NCBI RefSeq assembly: GCF_900102795.1
Contig: NZ_FMWG01000015.1
Location: 1-64,000, forward strand
DNA length: 64,000 bases
Direction: 5' to 3'
Origin: Epibacterium ulvae
Lineage (GTDB): Bacteria > Pseudomonadota > Alphaproteobacteria > Rhodobacterales > Rhodobacteraceae
Part shown: piece after piece, positions 8,111-20,971 of the stretch
Layout: every line of letters begins with the position of its first letter
Numbering within the stretch: the stretch's first letter is position 1
Position numbers and translations under genes: made by a program
Notes under the pieces: generated by a model
What the model saw: the letters and a program-made list of their open reading frames with translations, nothing else
The model's database searches: none
What the model was told of the DNA's origin: nothing

Positions 8111-9550
8111 ATGCAGCATATATCATCGACCGCAGACATCATTGGCCCCGTTCTTATCTTAGATCATACTGAGGAACGGCAGCTGCATCTTGCAGCTCTG
8201 TTCATTGTGCCCCATGGCGTGCCCCTTCCTGATGTCACCACGGCAAGCGGACAAGCACAATCAACGCGACTTGCCAGCTATTCAAAAGCAGAGATATGGG
8301 CCGCTCGTTTTACACTGCCGACGGATCAAAACAGCTGGTACACATGGAACGGAGAGACCTTTTCTGTTGCAACAGACTACGCAAATGATCTCCGCATCGC
8401 TTATGTTTCTTGCAATGGCGAAGAACATGGCGATCTGGAACGTGAAGGGTCCGAACGCAATGCGATGTGGGCGCGCCTGAAGGAGCAGCACAAAACCCAA
8501 CCCTTTGGGTTATTATTGCACGGCGGCGATCAAGTCTACGCGGATGAAGCCACGCATGATCACTCGCTAAGCGAGGATTGGCCAGAAAAGCTGCCACGGG
8601 ATCCATCTCGTGCGGAATTACAAGATCTGCACACACACTTGCGAGAAAAATTCTTTGAACGTTACGCTTCTCTGTATCGTTCACCAGAATTTGCTTGGAT
8701 CGCTGCGCGTGTGCCATCCCTTATGCAATGGGATGATCACGATATTTGCGACGGGTGGGGTTCTCTTCGACGATCCCGCACCTATTCACCAGTCGGACAG
8801 ACCCTTTTCACCGTGGCGCGTGAGGCTTTTTTAGTTTTCCAACATGCCAGCACTGCAGACAGCCTTCCTGGGCGTTTCAAGGACTCCCAAGGGCACCATT
8901 TAGGGTGGGATATAGCGCTCCCAAATCTTCGTATTGTTGCGCCCGATTTGAGATCAGAACGAACCCGGCGCGACATCATGGGGCCCGGCGGATGGAATCA
9001 GATTGAGGCAACGCGTGATCAGACCTTTGAAGGACGGACATTCCTCATGTCGAGCGTACCTCTGCTTGGACCGCGCCTGTCTTTGATTGAGGCCATCATG
9101 GTCTTAATCCCGCAGATGCAAAAATATGAGGATGATTTGCGCGACCAATGGCAAAGCCGCGCCCATCGCGACAGCTGGCGGCGTATGTTGCGACTGATGA
9201 TAGATATGTGCCAACAGCCCAATCATAATGTCACCGCCCTTTCAGGAGAAATCCATCTGGCGACACGGGCAACGATGCGACTGAAAGCTGGAGATGAGAT
9301 GCATCAGCTTGTGGCCTCAGGTATCGCGCATCGCGCACCACCAAAAGTCTGGGCACGCATTCTAGGCAATCTGGCGTGGTTTGGAGAAGCTCCGCTTGCA
9401 CAACATCCTATTCGTATTCGACGCATTCCCGGGCAACGTTTCCGCTATGTCGCAGAGCGCAACTATCTTATCCTTGAACGTCAGAATGAGGCATGGACAG
9501 CCTCTTGGGATATCGAATCCAGTGGCCTTTCTGCCCCAATGCAGATCTAA
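8111..9550 (+). CDS. PhoD-like phosphatase/phosphodiesterase
   Basis: The protein has 479 residues. Metallophosphatase motifs of the PhoD superfamily are visible: HGGDQVYADE (Asp140 region), the hallmark QWDDHDICDGWG (residues 206-217) and ALSGEIHLA near the C-terminus, which supply metal ligands. PhoD enzymes cleave phosphate mono- or diesters using Ca/Fe. There is no twin-arginine or other export signal at the N-terminus, unlike classical exported PhoD, so this is probably a cytoplasmic member of the PhoD-like group. The gene stands alone between tRNA-Leu and the glycogen operon. The ATG at 8111 has only a weak CTGGA upstream. Substrate unknown. Confidence 0.8.
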   Translation: MQHISSTADIIGPVLILDHTEERQLHLAALFIVPHGVPLPDVTTASGQAQSTRLASYSKAEIWAARFTLPTDQNSWYTWNGETFSVATDYANDLRIAYVSCNGEEHGDLEREGSERNAMWARLKEQHKTQPFGLLLHGGDQVYADEATHDHSLSEDWPEKLPRDPSRAELQDLHTHLREKFFERYASLYRSPEFAWIAARVPSLMQWDDHDICDGWGSLRRSRTYSPVGQTLFTVAREAFLVFQHASTADSLPGRFKDSQGHHLGWDIALPNLRIVAPDLRSERTRRDIMGPGGWNQIEATRDQTFEGRTFLMSSVPLLGPRLSLIEAIMVLIPQMQKYEDDLRDQWQSRAHRDSWRRMLRLMIDMCQQPNHNVTALSGEIHLATRATMRLKAGDEMHQLVASGIAHRAPPKVWARILGNLAWFGEAPLAQHPIRIRRIPGQRFRYVAERNYLILERQNEAWTASWDIESSGLSAPMQI

Positions 9551-9789
9551 TATGCAACACATGTTGCAATGCCATCACACCCAACAATCACACTACAATA
9601 CGAAGATACTGATTTGAAACGGAAACCCCCTGCGCACCGTTGACACCGTACTGCAGCACTCAAAATCTATGTATATTTTGACACCTCGATCCAGTACCCG
9701 ACCATTCAACGTCCCCACTGTTAGGGTTAACATATTTCAAATCAGCCACACACTGGTTTTGGAACACACGCAGAGAAAGGCACGAGACG
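9551..9789. other. Leader region of the glycogen operon
   Basis: These 239 non-coding bases are AT-rich, with two TTGACA hexamers (9640-9645 and 9678-9683). Neither has a convincing -10 at 16-18 bases, so I do not assign a promoter box. A ribosome binding site AGAAAGG lies about 10 bases before the ATG at 9790. Confidence 0.4.
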
Positions 9790-11385
9790 ATGGCAAAAAA
9801 TGAATGGTGGCGTGGTTCTGTTACCTACCAGATCTACCCTCGCTCTTTCATGGATTCTGATGGGGATGGTGTCGGTGATTTACCTGGCATCACCCAACGC
9901 CTTCCTCATATTGCCTCTCTCGGAGTCGATGCGATCTGGATCTCACCTGTTTTCAAATCGCCGATGAAAGACATGGGATATGATGTGTCGGACTACACCG
10001 ATATCGACCCATCTTTTGGTACGTTGGGCGATTTTGATGCCTTCGTCGCACGCGCGCATGCCCTAGGTCTGAAAGTGATCATCGATCAGGTGATTTCGCA
10101 TTCCTCGGATGAACATCCGTATTTTAAGGAAAGCCGCAAATCGCGCGACAATTCAAAGGCTGATTGGTACGTCTGGGCGGATCCAAATCTGGACGGAACA
10201 CCGCCCAACAATTGGCAAGCAATCTTTGGCGGCGGTGCATGGGAATGGGATGCGGGACGTCGGCAGTATTACTTCCACAACTTCCTGCGTGAACAACCCG
10301 ACTGGAATTTCCACAATCCAGAAGTTCAAGATCACCTGCTTGGCACTATGAAGTTCTGGCTGGATCGCGGTGTGGATGGGTTCCGTTTGGACACCGTGAA
10401 CTTCTACTTCCACGATCGCTTGCTGCGCGACAACCCTGCGAACTATTTGGAGTGGTCACAGGACGCGGTGAAACCCTATGACATGCAATATTGTCTCTAC
10501 TCTAAGAACCAACCTGAAAATCTGACGTTCCTGGAACGTATTCGCGCTCTCTTGGATCAATATGATGCACGCGCCACTGTCGGTGAAGTCGGCGACGCGC
10601 ATCACGCCATTGAAATGATGGGAGAGTATACCTCGGGTAAGCGTCTGAATATGGCCTATTCCTTTGACATGCTTGGCCCCGATTTCAGCGCTGAACATTT
10701 CCGCAGCCGTATCAAGAACTTCTTTGATAAAGCCCCCGACGGCTGGCCCTGCTGGGCTTTTTCCAACCACGATGTACCCCGCCATGTGGGCCGTTGGATG
10801 CCACATGCCAAAGACCAAGATGATCTGGCTCGTCAAGCGGCCGCAATGCTTTTAAGCTTTGAAGGCTCCGTGTGCCTTTATCAAGGTGAAGAACTTGGCC
10901 AGGTTGACACTCTTCTGGAGTTTGAAGAACTCACAGATCCGCAGGGCATAAACTTCTGGCCAGAGGCGACTGGTCGCGACGGTTGCCGCACCCCTATGGT
11001 GTGGGATGCAGGTCAGCCACATGGCGGGTTTTCCATCGCAGAAAAAACCTGGTTACCGGTCAAAAACCCACAATTAATACGGGCTGTTTCGGCACAGGAA
11101 ACGGAGGGCAGCGTTTTATCTTTCTATCGCGAAATGCTCGCATTGCGTAAAGACAGCGCAGATCTGAAGCTTGGCAAACAGGTATTTTTGGACCTCCCGG
11201 AACCTTTGCTTGGTTATATGCGCGGAGACAACACGCTTTGTCTGTTCAATCTCTCTGCAGCTTCCGTGACATGTGAACTTCCTGCAAACATTGCACCAGT
11301 GCTTCAACAAAGCCTGTCATTGAAAGGAAATTCTGTCACTTTAGGGGCCAATGGGTTTGTCATCGGCACGCATTCCGGCGTTTAA
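9790..11385 (+). CDS. Alpha-glucosidase, GH13 family
   Basis: The product has 531 residues. It is a GH13 (oligo-1,6-glucosidase/alpha-glucosidase group) (beta/alpha)8 enzyme, N-terminus WWRGSVTYQIYPRSF. Catalytic residues can be placed: nucleophile Asp201 in GFRLDTVN, acid/base Glu266 in TVGEVGDA, and third carboxylate Asp328 in FSNHDVPR. It hydrolyses terminal alpha-glucosidic bonds of short oligosaccharides. It has no signal peptide, so it acts in the cytoplasm. As first gene of a run with glgB, glgC, glgA, glgX and pgm it probably recycles malto-oligosaccharides released by the debranching enzyme. The linker alpha-1,4 versus alpha-1,6 preference cannot be read from sequence alone. Confidence 0.88.
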   Translation: MAKNEWWRGSVTYQIYPRSFMDSDGDGVGDLPGITQRLPHIASLGVDAIWISPVFKSPMKDMGYDVSDYTDIDPSFGTLGDFDAFVARAHALGLKVIIDQVISHSSDEHPYFKESRKSRDNSKADWYVWADPNLDGTPPNNWQAIFGGGAWEWDAGRRQYYFHNFLREQPDWNFHNPEVQDHLLGTMKFWLDRGVDGFRLDTVNFYFHDRLLRDNPANYLEWSQDAVKPYDMQYCLYSKNQPENLTFLERIRALLDQYDARATVGEVGDAHHAIEMMGEYTSGKRLNMAYSFDMLGPDFSAEHFRSRIKNFFDKAPDGWPCWAFSNHDVPRHVGRWMPHAKDQDDLARQAAAMLLSFEGSVCLYQGEELGQVDTLLEFEELTDPQGINFWPEATGRDGCRTPMVWDAGQPHGGFSIAEKTWLPVKNPQLIRAVSAQETEGSVLSFYREMLALRKDSADLKLGKQVFLDLPEPLLGYMRGDNTLCLFNLSAASVTCELPANIAPVLQQSLSLKGNSVTLGANGFVIGTHSGV

Positions 11386-11478
11386 TGGCAAAGCGGAGGC
11401 ATTCACGTGTGAGGATGCCTCCCAGACACAGCGCGCAGACCCTAAAACCTCTGCACCACGTTCGATAGGGGACTAAAC

Positions 11479-13671
11479 ATGCCAAGCGACCTGCCCAGCC
11501 AGTTGTGCGAAGACACAATAAAGGCATTGCAGCGCGGCCACCACGCAACCCCCTTTGATATCCTCGGCGTCCATCAAGAGGGGGATTTAATTTGGCTGCG
11601 CGTCTTTCTGCCGCAAGCGACAGCCCTGGACGCACTGACCCCAAATGCTGAGTTGCCGCTACAACAGATCGACGCGGGGGTCTTTGTCACCCGGCTTCCC
11701 AGTATCGATACGCCTTATCAGCTGCGGGCCACATTTGAAGGCGGCGACATTTGGATTTTTGAAGATCCCTATCGCTTTGACCCTGTGCTTGGCGCATTTG
11801 ATCAACACCTGATTTCCGCAGGCACACACCACCATCTGTGGCGCGCACTGGGGGCCCATGTGCTCACACATCAGGGTATCGATGGAACACATTTTGCAGT
11901 CTGGGCGCCCAATGCCCAGCGCGTTTCTGTGGTGGGCGATTTTAACAGCTGGGACGGTCGGCGCAGCCCGATGCGCCAGCTGGGTCACACAGGGGTTTGG
12001 GAAATTTTCCTCCCCGCGCTTGATGATGGCACCCTCTACAAATACGAAATCCTCCCGCAAAACGGCCCTGCCTTTCTAAAGGCAGACCCATTTGGATTTG
12101 GCGCCCAGCATCCGCCCGAAACCTCTTCTGTGGTACGGGATATCAGAGGTTATGGCTGGGATGATGCCAACTGGATGGCCCAACGTGGAAAGAAAAACCA
12201 TCGAGATGCGCCAATCTCTATCTATGAGGTCCATTTGGGGTCTTGGCGCCGCAAAACGGATGAAGGCAATCGTCCACTCAGCTACAAAGAACTGGCAGAT
12301 GAACTGGTCAATTACGCGCTTGAGATGGGGTTTACACACCTTGAATTCCTGCCGGTCAGTGAATTCCCATTTGATGGGTCCTGGGGATACCAGCCCGTTG
12401 GTCTTTATGCCCCGACAATTCGATTTGGCCCTCCACACGAATTTCGCGATCTGATCGAAGCCGCACATAAGGCCGGGTTAGGTGTTATTCTGGACTGGGT
12501 GCCGGGCCATTTCCCGGCTGACGCGCATGGCCCTGCGTTGTTTGACGGCAGTCACCTTTATGAACACGCAGACCCGCGCGAAGGGTTTCACCAAGACTGG
12601 AATACGCTCATATACAACTATGGCCGTACCGAGGTCCGCAATTTCTTAACCGCCAATGCAACTTATTGGCTGGAAGAATACCATGTGGACGGGCTGCGCG
12701 TGGATGCGGTCGCATCAATGCTCTACCGCGATTATTCCCGTGCCGATGGAGAATGGATTCCCAACCACAACGGTGGGCGCGAAAACTATGAAGCCATTGA
12801 GTTTCTGCAAGACATGAACCAAACCGCTTACGGCGAAGTGTCAGGGATCATGACTATTGCTGAAGAAAGCACTGCTTTTCCCGGTGTCTCAACCCCTGTG
12901 GATGCAGGCGGCTTGGGGTTTGGATTCAAGTGGAATATGGGCTGGATGAACGACACGCTACGTTACATCGAAAAGGACCCCATTTACCGGTCTTATGATC
13001 ATCATCTGATGACCTTCCCAATCGACTATTCATTCACCGAGAACTTTATCCTGCCGATCAGCCATGACGAAGTTGTACATGGCAAAGGCTCCATGCTGCA
13101 GAAAATGCCCGGGAATGAGTGGGAACGCTTTGCCAACCTACGCGCTTATTATGGCTTCATGTGGGGGCACCCGGGCAAAAAACTCCTATTTATGGGGTGC
13201 GAATTCGCGCAGTGGGAAGAATGGAACCACGATCAAGCCTTGGACTGGGACGCCTTGCAGGGCAAAAACCACAAAGGCATGCAAGAGTTGGTCCGTAACT
13301 TAAATCAGCTCTACCAAGCCACTCCTGCACTCTATCAGCGTGACTGTGACCCTTCAGGCTTTCAATGGCTGTGCAATCACCCCGAGCACTCCGTAAGCGC
13401 CTTTCTCCGCTTGGGGAACCCAGGCGAAGCACCCGTGCTGGTGGCCTGTAACTTTACACCGATCGCGCAAACCTCGTTCCGTATTGGAGTGCCGCAGGCG
13501 GGCACATGGCGCGAAGTGCTAAACACAGATGCTGTTAAATTCGGAGGAGAAGGACGCCACAACGCCCCTGCTCTCTCGACAATCGATCTTGCTTGGGACG
13601 GCCATCCACAAGCGCTCGATATCACATTGCCCCCTTTGGCAACGGTGATGTTGCAACTCACAACAGACTGA
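11479..13671 (+). CDS. glgB: 1,4-alpha-glucan branching enzyme
   Basis: The product has 730 residues, the usual length for bacterial GlgB. An N-terminal CBM48 region (about 10-225, with [20 protein letters not shown]) precedes the GH13 catalytic domain. Catalytic residues are Asp409 ([15 protein letters not shown]), Glu462 (MTIAEEST) and Asp530 ([12 protein letters not shown]). It cuts alpha-1,4 chains and rejoins them as alpha-1,6 branches during glycogen synthesis. GGGGA sits about 8 bases before the ATG. The gap to the alpha-glucosidase is 93 bases and to glgC 25 bases, consistent with one operon. Confidence 0.96.
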   Translation: MPSDLPSQLCEDTIKALQRGHHATPFDILGVHQEGDLIWLRVFLPQATALDALTPNAELPLQQIDAGVFVTRLPSIDTPYQLRATFEGGDIWIFEDPYRFDPVLGAFDQHLISAGTHHHLWRALGAHVLTHQGIDGTHFAVWAPNAQRVSVVGDFNSWDGRRSPMRQLGHTGVWEIFLPALDDGTLYKYEILPQNGPAFLKADPFGFGAQHPPETSSVVRDIRGYGWDDANWMAQRGKKNHRDAPISIYEVHLGSWRRKTDEGNRPLSYKELADELVNYALEMGFTHLEFLPVSEFPFDGSWGYQPVGLYAPTIRFGPPHEFRDLIEAAHKAGLGVILDWVPGHFPADAHGPALFDGSHLYEHADPREGFHQDWNTLIYNYGRTEVRNFLTANATYWLEEYHVDGLRVDAVASMLYRDYSRADGEWIPNHNGGRENYEAIEFLQDMNQTAYGEVSGIMTIAEESTAFPGVSTPVDAGGLGFGFKWNMGWMNDTLRYIEKDPIYRSYDHHLMTFPIDYSFTENFILPISHDEVVHGKGSMLQKMPGNEWERFANLRAYYGFMWGHPGKKLLFMGCEFAQWEEWNHDQALDWDALQGKNHKGMQELVRNLNQLYQATPALYQRDCDPSGFQWLCNHPEHSVSAFLRLGNPGEAPVLVACNFTPIAQTSFRIGVPQAGTWREVLNTDAVKFGGEGRHNAPALSTIDLAWDGHPQALDITLPPLATVMLQLTTD

Positions 13672-13696
13672 CAGGATATTCTTGGGAGGATATATC

Positions 13697-14956
13697 ATGA
13701 CAGAAACCAAAAGACTGACACAGCGCTCCATGGCGTTTGTACTGGCCGGCGGCCGCGGATCCCGCTTGAAGGAACTGACAGACCGTCGCGTCAAACCTGC
13801 AGTCTATTTTGGCGGCAAGACCCGGATTATCGATTTCGCTCTGTCTAACGCTTTGAACTCCGGCATTCGTCGTATCTCTGTCGCGACACAATACAAAGCC
13901 CACAGTTTGATCCGCCATTGCCAACGTGGCTGGAACTTTTTCCGGGCAGAGCGCAATGAATTTCTGGATATTTTACCCGCTTCCCAGCGTGTAGATGAAA
14001 GCATGTGGTATCGTGGAACCGCCGACGCTGTGGCGCAAAACATTGATATCGTTGATAGCTACGGTGTGGACTATATTGTCATTCTGGCAGGGGATCACAT
14101 CTACAAAATGGATTACGAGCTGATGTTGCGCCAGCACGTTGAAGCCACAGCAGATGTGACCGTTGGATGTTTGACCGTACCCCGCGCAGAGGCCAGCGCC
14201 TTTGGCGTAATGGATGTGGATGCAAACAGCCGCATTACCTCATTTCTGGAAAAACCTGCAGATCCTCCTGCAACGCCCGAAGACCCTAATGTCTCGCTCG
14301 CTTCCATGGGGATCTATGTGTTCAATTGGAAATTCCTGCGCGATTTATTGCTGCGCGATGCCGAGAACCCAAACTCAAGCCATGATTTTGGCAACGATCT
14401 GATCCCAGAGATCGTGAAAAACGGTAAAGCCGTTGCACACCGTTTTGATGACAGCTGTGTACGCGCGCCCGGAGCTGACAGCTATTGGCGAGATGTGGGC
14501 ACATTGGATGCATTTTGGGAAGCCAATATTGACCTCACCAATTTCACCCCCACTCTGGACCTATGGGACAAGGATTGGCCCATCTGGACCTACTCCGAAA
14601 GCGTGCCACCGGCAAAATTCATTCACGATGAAAAAGACCGTCGTGGGATCGCGATATCATCGATGGTCTCGGGCGGATGTATTATTTCAGGGACAGAGGT
14701 GCGCAATTCGTTGCTGTTCACGCAGGTGAAAACCAATTCCTACGCTGTTCTGGATCACTCAGTCGTTTTGCCAGATGTTGTGGTAAACCGCTCTGCGCGG
14801 CTCACGAAATGTGTAATTGACCGCGCCGTTGTAATCCCGACTGGGCTTGTTGTGGGGGAAGATCCTGTTGAAGATGCAAAATATTTCCGCGTGACAGATA
14901 AAGGCACGACCTTGATCACACAAGAAATGGTCAACGCCTGGGAGGCTGCCCAGTGA
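13697..14956 (+). CDS. glgC: Glucose-1-phosphate adenylyltransferase
   Basis: The product has 419 residues. The ATG at 13697 is chosen because GGAGGA lies 7-12 bases upstream; the frame from TTG 13682 would include that site. The nucleotidyltransferase motif [18 protein letters not shown] is at residues about 14-31, WYRGTADAV and the [10 protein letters not shown] motif follow, and a left-handed beta-helix C-terminus completes the enzyme. It makes ADP-glucose from ATP and glucose-1-phosphate, the committed step of glycogen synthesis, and the family is allosterically controlled. Its stop overlaps the GTG of glgA by 4 bases. Confidence 0.97.
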   Translation: MTETKRLTQRSMAFVLAGGRGSRLKELTDRRVKPAVYFGGKTRIIDFALSNALNSGIRRISVATQYKAHSLIRHCQRGWNFFRAERNEFLDILPASQRVDESMWYRGTADAVAQNIDIVDSYGVDYIVILAGDHIYKMDYELMLRQHVEATADVTVGCLTVPRAEASAFGVMDVDANSRITSFLEKPADPPATPEDPNVSLASMGIYVFNWKFLRDLLLRDAENPNSSHDFGNDLIPEIVKNGKAVAHRFDDSCVRAPGADSYWRDVGTLDAFWEANIDLTNFTPTLDLWDKDWPIWTYSESVPPAKFIHDEKDRRGIAISSMVSGGCIISGTEVRNSLLFTQVKTNSYAVLDHSVVLPDVVVNRSARLTKCVIDRAVVIPTGLVVGEDPVEDAKYFRVTDKGTTLITQEMVNAWEAAQ

Positions 14957-16401
14957 GCACGGCACAACATATCCGTGTTCTTTCTGTCACTTCGGAATGC
15001 GTCCCTTTGGTGAAAACTGGTGGGCTCGCAGATGTAGCGGGTGCGCTGCCCAGCGCATTGACGCCATTCGGTATCGAAATGCGCACCTTAGTGCCAGGCT
15101 ATCCACAGGTCATAAAACAACTGGAAGCAGCGCATTTGGTCGCCCAATTCCATGATCTGTTTGGTGGCAGTGCCCGGGTCTTGGAAGCGAACGTAGCCGG
15201 ATTAGATCTGTTGGTTCTGGATGCACCTCACCTTTATGATCGCAATGCAGGCATTTACCTAAACGAAGATGGACTGGACTGGGCGGATAATCCGCAACGA
15301 TTTGCCGCGCTCAGCCGGATCGCAAGTGAAATCGCCAATGGCGCACTCAGTGACTGGCGGCCTGATGTATTGCATTGCCATGATTGGCAGGCAGGTCTTG
15401 CGCCGTATTACCTGTCCAAATCCGAAGCTGCAGATCAGGTGCGATCTGTGATCACCATTCACAACGTCGCCTTTCAGGGCCTCACTTCGGTTGAACTGAT
15501 AACAGATCTGGAAATTGATCCAGCCGATTTCACCAGCGAAGGTGTTGAATATTTTGGGAAGATATCAACCCTCAAAGCGGGGCTGGTTTATGCAGATCGT
15601 CTCACCACGGTGTCACCCACCTATGCTGAAGAGCTCATGACACCTGAATTTGGCATGGGGCTGGATGGTGTTTTAAGGACACGCCGCAATGATCTTAGTG
15701 GCATTTTGAACGGGATTGATGAGGTCAACTGGTCTCCCGAGCATGACACAAATATCAAACCCTACAAGACCCCACGCGGCAAAATTGCAAATAAGAAACA
15801 CCTACAAGAGGAGTTTGGACTTCTCCCCAGTGACGGGCCGCTTTGCGTGGTCGTTTCACGGCTAACAGATCAAAAAGGGCTGGATCTTCTGCTTGAGGCG
15901 CTCCCCACATTGCTGGAACGCGGCGGACAACTGGCTTTGTTGGGCTCTGGCGATCAAACCTTAGAACATGCCTTTGTTGCTGCAGCGGAACAGCCAAATG
16001 TGGCCGTCAAAATTGGCTACGATGAGGCGTTGTCTCATCGCATGATTGCTGGCGGCGATGCAATTATCGTCCCCTCCCGTTTTGAACCCTGTGGCCTGAC
16101 ACAGCTCTATGGCCTGCGCTATGGCACTTTACCCCTTGTCGCTCTGACCGGCGGCCTTGCTGATACAATTATTCCTGCAACGCCTGCGACATTGGCAAAA
16201 CAGGTCGCCACGGGCGTGCAATTTCATCCGGTTACAACAAATGCGCTGGCAAACGCGCTGGCCAAGCTTTGCGACCTTTACGCAGAAGAGAAACTGTGGT
16301 CGAAACTGCAGCGAAACGCGATGGCGCATCCTGTCGGTTGGGATCAGTCAGCACAGCGCTATGCACAGCTTTATACGGATCTGACAACGGACCTTAAATG
16401 A
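14953..16401 (+). CDS. glgA: Glycogen synthase (ADP-glucose dependent)
   Basis: The product has 482 residues, a GT5 enzyme. The ADP-glucose binding signature [13 protein letters not shown] begins at Lys21, HCHDWQAGL lies near residue 138, and the C-terminal retaining-glycosyltransferase motif [18 protein letters not shown] with the catalytic Glu is present. It transfers glucose from ADP-glucose to the non-reducing end of alpha-1,4-glucan. It starts with GTG inside the glgC stop (GTGA overlap), and its own stop overlaps the glgX start (ATGA), so glgC-glgA-glgX are translationally coupled. Confidence 0.97.
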   Translation: MSTAQHIRVLSVTSECVPLVKTGGLADVAGALPSALTPFGIEMRTLVPGYPQVIKQLEAAHLVAQFHDLFGGSARVLEANVAGLDLLVLDAPHLYDRNAGIYLNEDGLDWADNPQRFAALSRIASEIANGALSDWRPDVLHCHDWQAGLAPYYLSKSEAADQVRSVITIHNVAFQGLTSVELITDLEIDPADFTSEGVEYFGKISTLKAGLVYADRLTTVSPTYAEELMTPEFGMGLDGVLRTRRNDLSGILNGIDEVNWSPEHDTNIKPYKTPRGKIANKKHLQEEFGLLPSDGPLCVVVSRLTDQKGLDLLLEALPTLLERGGQLALLGSGDQTLEHAFVAAAEQPNVAVKIGYDEALSHRMIAGGDAIIVPSRFEPCGLTQLYGLRYGTLPLVALTGGLADTIIPATPATLAKQVATGVQFHPVTTNALANALAKLCDLYAEEKLWSKLQRNAMAHPVGWDQSAQRYAQLYTDLTTDLK

Positions 16402-18485
16402 CAACGCTTCCCCTGACTGCAGGACGCCCCTACCCTTTGGGTGCCACCTTTGATGGTGAGGGGGTCAATTTCGCAGTTTTTTCACAACATGCCACCCGCG
16501 TCACACTTTGTCTTTGCGATGCAAAAGGCAATGAAACACAGCTGATAGACCTCAAGGAAAGGGACGGCCATGTCTGGCATGGGTATATTTCAGGTCTTCG
16601 CCCCGGTCAGCAATATGGCTATCGCGTTCACGGCCCCTACGAGCCAGAAAATGGACACCGCTTTAACCCACATAAGTTCCTCATTGACCCTTATGCGAAA
16701 AAGCTAACGGGCCATCCGAAATGGAACAACGCACTTTATGGCTATAAAATTGGCCATGCAGACGGAGATCTAAGCTACGAAAAACGCGACAGCGCCCACT
16801 ACATGCCGCGCTCGGTTGTCGTAGACCCATCGTTCACCTGGGGCCGCCAAGAGTTGCGCCGGATAGACCGCCCCTGGAGTGAAACAATCCTATATGAAGC
16901 CCATGTGAAAGGCCTGACAGCCGAACGCAACGATGTGCCACATGCCGGACGCTATCTCGGCATGGCCTCTGATCCAATTTTGGAACATCTGACCAAGCTG
17001 GGGGTCACAGCGGTTGAACTGTTACCGGTGCAGGCCTTCGTCGATGATCGGTTTCTGACCGACAAAGGGCTGACCAACTATTGGGGCTATATGACTTATG
17101 GCTTCTTCGCCCCGGAACCGCGTTATATGTCTGATGGAGATATCGCTGAGTTCCAGCAAATGGTAGCGCGGTTTCATTCAGCCGGTATCGAGGTCATTCT
17201 GGATGTGGTTTATAATCACACCGCAGAAGGTGATCACATGGGACCAACCCTGTGCTTCAAAGGCTTTGACAATGCCAGCTACTATCGCCTGACTCATAAC
17301 AAGCGCTACTATGTGAATGACACAGGTTGCGGCAATGCGCTCAACATGGATCATCCATTTGTGCTGCGTATGGTTATGGACAGTCTACGCTATTGGGTGG
17401 AAGTGATGCATGTCGATGGCTTTCGCTTCGATTTGGCCTCCACCCTTGCGCGCTCCAATGGTGCCTTTAATCGCGATGGCCCTTTCATGCGCGCAATCCG
17501 ACAGGATCCTGTACTGAACAAAGTCAAACTCATTGCCGAACCCTGGGACGTTGGTCCCGATGGCTATCAATTAGGAGCCTTCCCGGCGCCGTTTTCGGAA
17601 TGGAATGACAAATACCGGGATCAAGTCCGCCGGTTCTGGCGTGGCGACCACGGTATGGTATCAAAACTCGCGTCCCGCGTCGCAGGATCTGCACTGCGTT
17701 TTGATCATGACGGGCGACGCGCCACATCATCCGTGAATTTTCTGACAGCGCATGATGGCTTTACCCTGATGGACACTGTCAGCTATCAACAGAAAGACAA
17801 TCGCGGCAACGGGGAAGACAATCGCGATGGTCATGATCACAACTTTTCAGACAACCTCGGCCATGATGGTGCGACCGAGGCGTTAGATATTCAGGCCAAA
17901 CGTGCCCAGCGCCGCCGCAACATGCTTGCCACATTGCTGCTAAGCCAAGGCACGCCTATGCTCCTTGCTGGTGATGAGCTCGGCAATTCACAAAACGGCA
18001 ACAACAACGCCTATTGTCAGGACAATCCAATCGGGTGGGTGAATTGGAAGCAAGGCGATCCTGACTTCCTTGAATTTTGCCAGAAAGCCATTGCGTTTCG
18101 CGCAGGAAACCCGATCTTGCGGCAAAAACGCTTTCTACACGCGCAACAACGTTTTGTAGATGGAAAAACAGATCTGTTCTGGCGGCGTCCAGATGGCGCA
18201 CCGATGACAGATGACGATTGGAACCATCCCGAACAGAGCTTTCTGGGCGCTGAAATGCGCATGGCCCGTGGAACACCCCCATACGAGCCGCGCCATGGTG
18301 CGATCTATATCGTGTTCAACAATGGGAACGAGGTTGAAATCACACTCCCAGAAACCCCTGATGGACAGCTTTGGCATCGCAGCTTTGACACCGCAGATAT
18401 CCACACACCCCAAACCAACTCCAATCAAACCACCATTCAGGCGTCATCCGTTGTCGCCTTTACCCTCACAGACTCCATTCATTAG
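16398..18485 (+). CDS. glgX: Glycogen debranching enzyme
   Basis: The product has 695 residues, the usual GlgX length. An N-terminal CBM48-like region (AGRPYPLGATFDGEGVNFAVF) is followed by a GH13 catalytic core with nucleophile Asp345 (GFRFDLASTLAR), acid/base Glu381 (LIAEPWDVGPDGYQ) and FLTAHDGFTLMD. It removes alpha-1,6 branches, preferentially short ones left by phosphorylase. It is coupled to glgA by a 4-base overlap and followed 30 bases later by the phosphoglucomutase gene. The products of debranching would feed the alpha-glucosidase at the head of the operon. Confidence 0.96.
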   Translation: MTTLPLTAGRPYPLGATFDGEGVNFAVFSQHATRVTLCLCDAKGNETQLIDLKERDGHVWHGYISGLRPGQQYGYRVHGPYEPENGHRFNPHKFLIDPYAKKLTGHPKWNNALYGYKIGHADGDLSYEKRDSAHYMPRSVVVDPSFTWGRQELRRIDRPWSETILYEAHVKGLTAERNDVPHAGRYLGMASDPILEHLTKLGVTAVELLPVQAFVDDRFLTDKGLTNYWGYMTYGFFAPEPRYMSDGDIAEFQQMVARFHSAGIEVILDVVYNHTAEGDHMGPTLCFKGFDNASYYRLTHNKRYYVNDTGCGNALNMDHPFVLRMVMDSLRYWVEVMHVDGFRFDLASTLARSNGAFNRDGPFMRAIRQDPVLNKVKLIAEPWDVGPDGYQLGAFPAPFSEWNDKYRDQVRRFWRGDHGMVSKLASRVAGSALRFDHDGRRATSSVNFLTAHDGFTLMDTVSYQQKDNRGNGEDNRDGHDHNFSDNLGHDGATEALDIQAKRAQRRRNMLATLLLSQGTPMLLAGDELGNSQNGNNNAYCQDNPIGWVNWKQGDPDFLEFCQKAIAFRAGNPILRQKRFLHAQQRFVDGKTDLFWRRPDGAPMTDDDWNHPEQSFLGAEMRMARGTPPYEPRHGAIYIVFNNGNEVEITLPETPDGQLWHRSFDTADIHTPQTNSNQTTIQASSVVAFTLTDSIH

Positions 18486-20147
<1,662 letters not shown>

Positions 20148-20163
20148 GAAGATATAGCAGCGT

Positions 20164-20190
20164 CGGCAGGGGAAAAAGCTTCTCCTGCCG
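20164..20190. terminator. Hairpin between convergent pgm and CDP-alcohol transferase genes
   Basis: CGGCAGG pairs with CCTGCCG around an 8-14 base interior. There is no clear T-run on either side, so termination efficiency is uncertain, but the place between two convergent genes fits a shared terminator. Confidence 0.5.
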
Positions 20191-20209
20191 TGTTAAACTT
20201 CTGTCCATT

Positions 20210-20824
20210 TCAACGGTTTTTCGAGAACAATGCGCTCGCACCGATGATACGCAAGGTCGCTGTGGCAAAGCACAACGCACCAAAACTCCAAGCTAGTGGT
20301 GCAAAATAGCCTGGCAATAAACACAACAAAACGAAGAAGGCGATCGTTTCCGTCCCTTCCAATAATCCATTGGAATAATAAAGCGATTTACTACCTTGGG
20401 ACGTCGTCTCCAGACCGTGCTTTTCAGCCAGAATCGCGTAGCCCAGAAAACTGGTGCCATTGAAATAAAACGATGTCAGCAAGAAGGCCCCAGAAATGCC
20501 ATTGTGAGCGGGATCCGCTAAGACAAAAGCAAATGGAACAGCACCATAGAATAAGAAATCTGCCGCAATATCGAGATAGCCGCCGAAATCAGTTTTCTGT
20601 GTCGCACGTGCAATCGCACCATCCAGCCCATCGGCGAGACGTGACAGCAAAAGCGGTACTAAAGCCAATTCCATTCGTCCGCATGCAATCATCACCGCCG
20701 ACAGCAGCCCAAGCAAAAGCCCCAATATTGTCATCGCATTTGCTGTCATGCCCCATCGGGCAAGCCATCTGCCAAGCTGGTTAAGCGGTGGGTCGATCAT
20801 TTTTCGCATTGTCGCGTCGAGCAT
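20210..20824 (-). CDS. CDP-alcohol phosphatidyltransferase family membrane protein
   Basis: The product has 204 residues with about six hydrophobic segments. The family signature is complete: DGLDGAIARATQKTDFGGYLD followed by AAD, that is, the D-x2-D-G-x2-A-R-x8-G-x3-D-x3-D pattern that binds metal and the CDP-alcohol. Such enzymes transfer a phosphatidyl group from CDP-diacylglycerol to a small alcohol (glycerol phosphate, serine, inositol or choline) in the inner membrane. The acceptor cannot be told from sequence. It stands alone, convergent with the glycogen operon. Confidence 0.85.
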   Translation of the reverse strand: MLDATMRKMIDPPLNQLGRWLARWGMTANAMTILGLLLGLLSAVMIACGRMELALVPLLLSRLADGLDGAIARATQKTDFGGYLDIAADFLFYGAVPFAFVLADPAHNGISGAFLLTSFYFNGTSFLGYAILAEKHGLETTSQGSKSLYYSNGLLEGTETIAFFVLLCLLPGYFAPLAWSFGALCFATATLRIIGASALFSKNR

Positions 20825-20971
20825 ATGAACTCCTATCTCGTCCCGCGTATGTAGCGACCCTTATGTCACATAGGCAATCATTCACACAGAGATGTGAGGA
20901 TATCGCCTATATCTCAATGCTACACTCTTAGAGACGCAAGCCTTACCAAGATCATCACCCGTAATATTTAA

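Noticed and set aside
9640-9683. Two TTGACA boxes before the glycogen operon
   Set aside because: Neither has a fitting -10 hexamer at the right distance, so I do not call a promoter.
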